Assembly: GCA_945787305.1 (NCBI GenBank)
Contig: CALZIH010000011.1
Coordinates: 23,023 to 30,877, forward strand
Reading direction: 5' to 3'
Length of the DNA stretch: 7,855 nt
From: an uncultured Desulfobulbaceae bacterium
Lineage (GTDB): Bacteria; Desulfobacterota; Desulfobulbia; Desulfobulbales; Desulfobulbaceae
In this document: positions 6,160 through 7,855 of the stretch, piece by piece
How positions within the stretch are numbered: the first letter of the stretch is position 1
Layout: the number at the start of each line of letters is the position of its first letter
Made by a program: the position numbers and the translations under genes
Notes under the pieces: generated by a model
The model's input: only the letters and a program-made list of their open reading frames with translations
What the model was told of the DNA's origin: nothing
Database searches by the model: none

Positions 6160-7083
6160 ATGCAAGCATTGCATCCCCCCGAAGTACTTTTGCTTGACGG
6201 TGGTTTTGGACGTGAGTTGCATTTCCGGGGTGTGGAAGTCCCGCAAACCATCTGGTCAGCCGGAGCTCTGATCACTGCCCCGGAAGTTGTGCAGCAAATT
6301 CATCTGGATTATATTTTAGCTGGTGCTGATGTGATCACGACCAATACCTATGGCCTGATTCGCAGTGACCTGATCAAAGAGGGAATCGAAAAAGATTTTG
6401 CTGCATTAAACATCCTCGCCTGCAGGTTGGCTGTCAAGGCACGTGAAATATCAGCACGTGAGGTGGCGATCGCCGGTTCGCTACCGCCGCTGGGTGGCAG
6501 CTTTCGTCCCGATCTGGTCGGCCCACTCGAAGAGCTGGAGGCAATGTATTATGAACAGGTCGAATTGCTCGCCCCCCATGTCGACCTGTTGCTTTGCGAG
6601 ACAATGTCTTCTGCTGCCGAGGGGAATGCCGCTGTGAAAGCAGCTTGTCGTTCAGGAAAACCTGTATGGGTCGCATGGACGCTGCACGAAGATCGATCCG
6701 GAAACTTGCGAAGCGGTGAAACCATAGATGATGCCATGGCTGCATTGGAAGGGCTGCCTGTTGACGGATGTTTGGCAAATTGCTGTTCCCCCGAAAGTAT
6801 CACCAATGCCATGTCGCAAATGGTTGGAACCGGAGCGCGATGGACAGGTGGGTATGCCAATACATTTACCGCCATTCCAAACGATTGGCTGCTTGATGGT
6901 GACAAGGAAACCGACGGCCTTCTGTCACTGCGATCCGATCTTGATCCCGACAGTTATGCTGTGCATGTCAGAAACTGGTTGGAGGCTGGAGCTACTGTCG
7001 TCGGCGGGTGCTGCGGCACACGCCCCGAACATACCGCAGCCATGCGTGCTGTGATTGATGAGGAGCACAATCACAGCACTTGA
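6160..7083 (+). CDS. Homocysteine S-methyltransferase family protein, possibly betaine-dependent
   Basis: Cytoplasmic TIM-barrel methyltransferase of 307 aa that should transfer a methyl group to homocysteine to make methionine. Features in order: LLDGGFGREL (11-20), ADVITTNTYG (56-65), the Glu147 loop LLCETMSS (144-151), ANCC (206-209, Cys208 the likely first zinc ligand) and GGCCGT (282-287, Cys284 and Cys285). Cys plus a later Cys-Cys pair is the zinc and thiol activation site shared by BHMT and MmuM enzymes. I start at ATG 6160, with GTGAGGTG (6148-6155) just upstream; the frame also opens at a TTG at 6142, which overlaps that ribosome site. Its length fits bacterial MmuM (about 310 aa) and short bacterial betaine methyltransferases. 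The methyl donor is not decided by sequence: S-methylmethionine is the alternative, but the betaine importer next door favours betaine or a relative. Separated from the MarR gene by 174 nt. Confidence 0.85.
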   Translation: MQALHPPEVLLLDGGFGRELHFRGVEVPQTIWSAGALITAPEVVQQIHLDYILAGADVITTNTYGLIRSDLIKEGIEKDFAALNILACRLAVKAREISAREVAIAGSLPPLGGSFRPDLVGPLEELEAMYYEQVELLAPHVDLLLCETMSSAAEGNAAVKAACRSGKPVWVAWTLHEDRSGNLRSGETIDDAMAALEGLPVDGCLANCCSPESITNAMSQMVGTGARWTGGYANTFTAIPNDWLLDGDKETDGLLSLRSDLDPDSYAVHVRNWLEAGATVVGGCCGTRPEHTAAMRAVIDEEHNHST

Positions 7084-7325
7084 GAGTGACTCTATGGACT
7101 CCTAATTTCAACTAACATGCCCACCGAGACGTATATTTCCTTATTTGTTGGTTACCTCGTCAATATGCATTTCTCTCAGAAGAACGTTTTAAAATGCTTC
7201 ATGATCACTGTGTCGCAATAGTTTTCAGAGTTTTAGGGGTAATTTCTCAGGAAGGTTAATTATTTCTTTGGCTTATCTGGTGATAATGTTGTATTTGTAG
7301 TGGTACGATCATGAAGTGAAATCGA
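7084..7325 (+). other. Intergenic region before the riboswitch, no gene seen
   Basis: AT-rich spacer between the methyltransferase stop and the riboswitch. I see no convincing terminator for the methyltransferase gene and no supported ORF. The promoter of the riboswitch transcript must lie here, probably near 7255-7300. GATAAT (7282-7287) is a good -10-like hexamer without a matching -35. Confidence 0.4.
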
Positions 7326-7402
7326 TTCGAGATAAAGCCAAACCTGCCGAAAGGAAGGGACGGAAAGCTACGGGTCTCAGAAGATGGCCGGGCTACCTTG
7401 AA
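7326..7402 (+). ncRNA. Cyclic di-GMP-I (GEMM-I) riboswitch
   Basis: The aptamer core is recognisable throughout. P1 pairs TTCGAG (7326-7331) with CTTGAA (7397-7402). The conserved GCCAAACC (7337-7344) opens a hairpin capped by a GAAA tetraloop (7349-7352), followed by GGGACGGAAAGC (7357-7368) and a second helix up to about 7392 holding the tetraloop receptor region. Aligned by eye to Vibrio Vc2, the ligand-contacting G20 is G7337, the intercalating A47 is A7364, and C92 is C7396. The neighbouring G21-C46 pair has become C7338-G7363, a compensatory change. G at position 20 points to c-di-GMP rather than the cGAMP-binding GEMM-Ib variant, which usually has A there. It lies upstream of the C1A peptidase gene. 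Confidence 0.92.
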
Positions 7403-7424
7403 AAAAGGTAGTCCGGCCTTTTTT
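7386..7424 (+). terminator. Intrinsic terminator forming the riboswitch expression platform
   Basis: GGCCGGGCTACCTT (7386-7399) pairs with AAGGTAGTCCGGCC (7405-7418), a 14-bp stem with one G-U and a GAAAA loop, followed by six T residues (7419-7424). The left arm contains the aptamer's ligand-pairing C7396 and part of the P1 3' strand (7397-7399), so aptamer and terminator exclude each other. Ligand binding should favour read-through (an ON switch). Confidence 0.9.
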
Positions 7425-7525
7425 ATGCCATCGAAGACTGAATACCCTTACCCTTGGTGAAATTTCCAGGATTTTCGGCATGCAGTTCAAATGGCCTAAA
7501 AGACTACTGCTAAGGGACAACCCAT

Positions 7526-7533
7526 AAGGAGGG
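7526..7533 (+). promoter_or_regulatory. Ribosome binding site that decides a TTG start
   Basis: AAGGAGGG, a near-perfect Shine-Dalgarno sequence, lies 6 nt before the TTG at 7540. There is no in-frame ATG at a suitable distance, so this site fixes the TTG start. Positions 7425-7525 between the terminator and this site hold no feature I can support, apart from a short ATGCC/GGCAT inverted pair. Confidence 0.75.
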
Positions 7534-7539
7534 ATAACA

Positions 7540-7855
7540 TTGAACGAAGATACAATAGAAAAAACAGACAAAGGCTATCTACTCAATGCGCTTCAAGATG
7601 TACCTGATTTGCGTGATTGGCCATTTGAGCCGTCACTTGGAAAGCTTACACGCTACATCTCTCCACCTTCCGGATTAGTCATACTTAATCAACAACGTGA
7701 AGGCGCCTGTACCGGTTTTGGACTGGCTGCATGTATTAATCTGCTCAATCAGGGACGGGGAAGTAAAATACGGGTTAGTCCAAGGATGTTGTACGAAATG
7801 GCAAAAAAACATGATGAATGGCCCAAGGAAGATTACTCCGGCTCCAGTTGTCGCG
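7540..7855 (+). CDS. Papain-like (C1A family) cysteine peptidase, N-terminal part only
   Basis: Open reading frame of 105 codons continuing past the window end, starting at TTG behind a strong ribosome site. The segment NQQREGACTGFGLAACINLL (50-69) fits the C1A active-site region: Gln51 as oxyanion-hole residue and Cys57 as nucleophile, six residues apart as in papain (Gln19/Cys25). SPRMLYEMAKKHDEWP and the following EDYSGSS (about 83-104) match the post-helix region of bacterial C1A peptidases. The catalytic His and Asn would lie beyond the window. No signal peptide or long propeptide is visible: the N-terminus is acidic and polar (NEDTIEKTDKGYLL), so the product may stay in the cytoplasm or leave by another route. 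Expression should respond to c-di-GMP through the riboswitch leader. Substrate unknown. Confidence 0.75.
   Translation, partial: MNEDTIEKTDKGYLLNALQDVPDLRDWPFEPSLGKLTRYISPPSGLVILNQQREGACTGFGLAACINLLNQGRGSKIRVSPRMLYEMAKKHDEWPKEDYSGSSCR

Noticed and set aside
7195..7260. 21-codon ORF starting ATGCTTCATGATC before the riboswitch
   Set aside because: No ribosome site and no recognisable sequence; short ORFs of this size are expected by chance in an AT-rich spacer.
7278..7293. Sigma54-like promoter before the riboswitch (TGG, 8 nt, TTGTA)
   Set aside because: The GG is correct, but the -12 element reads GT instead of GC and no enhancer-binding site is evident; kept only as a weak possibility.
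7377..7571. 64-residue minus-strand ORF across the riboswitch and peptidase start
   Set aside because: It overlaps the riboswitch terminator and the ribosome site of the peptidase gene and has no recognisable similarity.

Overview
The window reads as chromosomal DNA from a Gram-negative, anaerobic-respiration type bacterium, most likely of the Desulfuromonadales/Geobacter-Pelobacter kind. This is inferred from a five-haem c-type cytochrome lipoprotein, a GEMM-I cyclic di-GMP riboswitch and Gram-negative ProVWX-type proteins; no marker gene fixes the taxon. I see no mobile element, tRNA, rRNA or CRISPR array.

Layout. Positions 1-86 hold the end of an upstream unit, closed by a strong hairpin terminator that probably works in both directions. 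A multihaem cytochrome lipoprotein gene lies on the minus strand (160-1503), read from a good promoter at about 1688-1717 through a leader of about 180 nt. A 570-bp divergent intergenic region (1504-2073) follows. Its right half carries a sigma70-like promoter (TTGACA/TATTCT) and, just downstream, a 23-bp near-perfect palindrome that looks like a repressor operator. Next comes a complete glycine betaine/proline-betaine ABC importer operon on the plus strand: proV ATPase (2074-3282), proW permease (3318-4148) and proX binding protein (4230-5261), ending in a stem-loop. Then follow a MarR-family regulator of the EctR/CosR osmoregulator type (5494-5985) and a homocysteine S-methyltransferase with the zinc-binding Cys set (6160-7083). 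The right end has a textbook GEMM-I c-di-GMP riboswitch (7326-7402) fused to an intrinsic terminator (7386-7424). It precedes a TTG-started papain-like (C1A) cysteine peptidase that runs off the window (7540-7855).

How the parts fit. The central block forms a betaine module: import (ProVWX), probable control by the neighbouring MarR protein at the palindromic operator, and a methyltransferase that could use betaine or a related methyl donor to turn homocysteine into methionine. The imported solute may therefore serve both as osmoprotectant and as methyl donor. The peptidase at the right end belongs to a separate, c-di-GMP-controlled unit. In that leader the riboswitch P1 3' strand and the ligand-pairing C lie inside the terminator stem, which predicts that c-di-GMP turns the gene on. 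The least explained parts are the long leaders of the cytochrome and proV genes and the physiological role of a c-di-GMP-switched cysteine peptidase.
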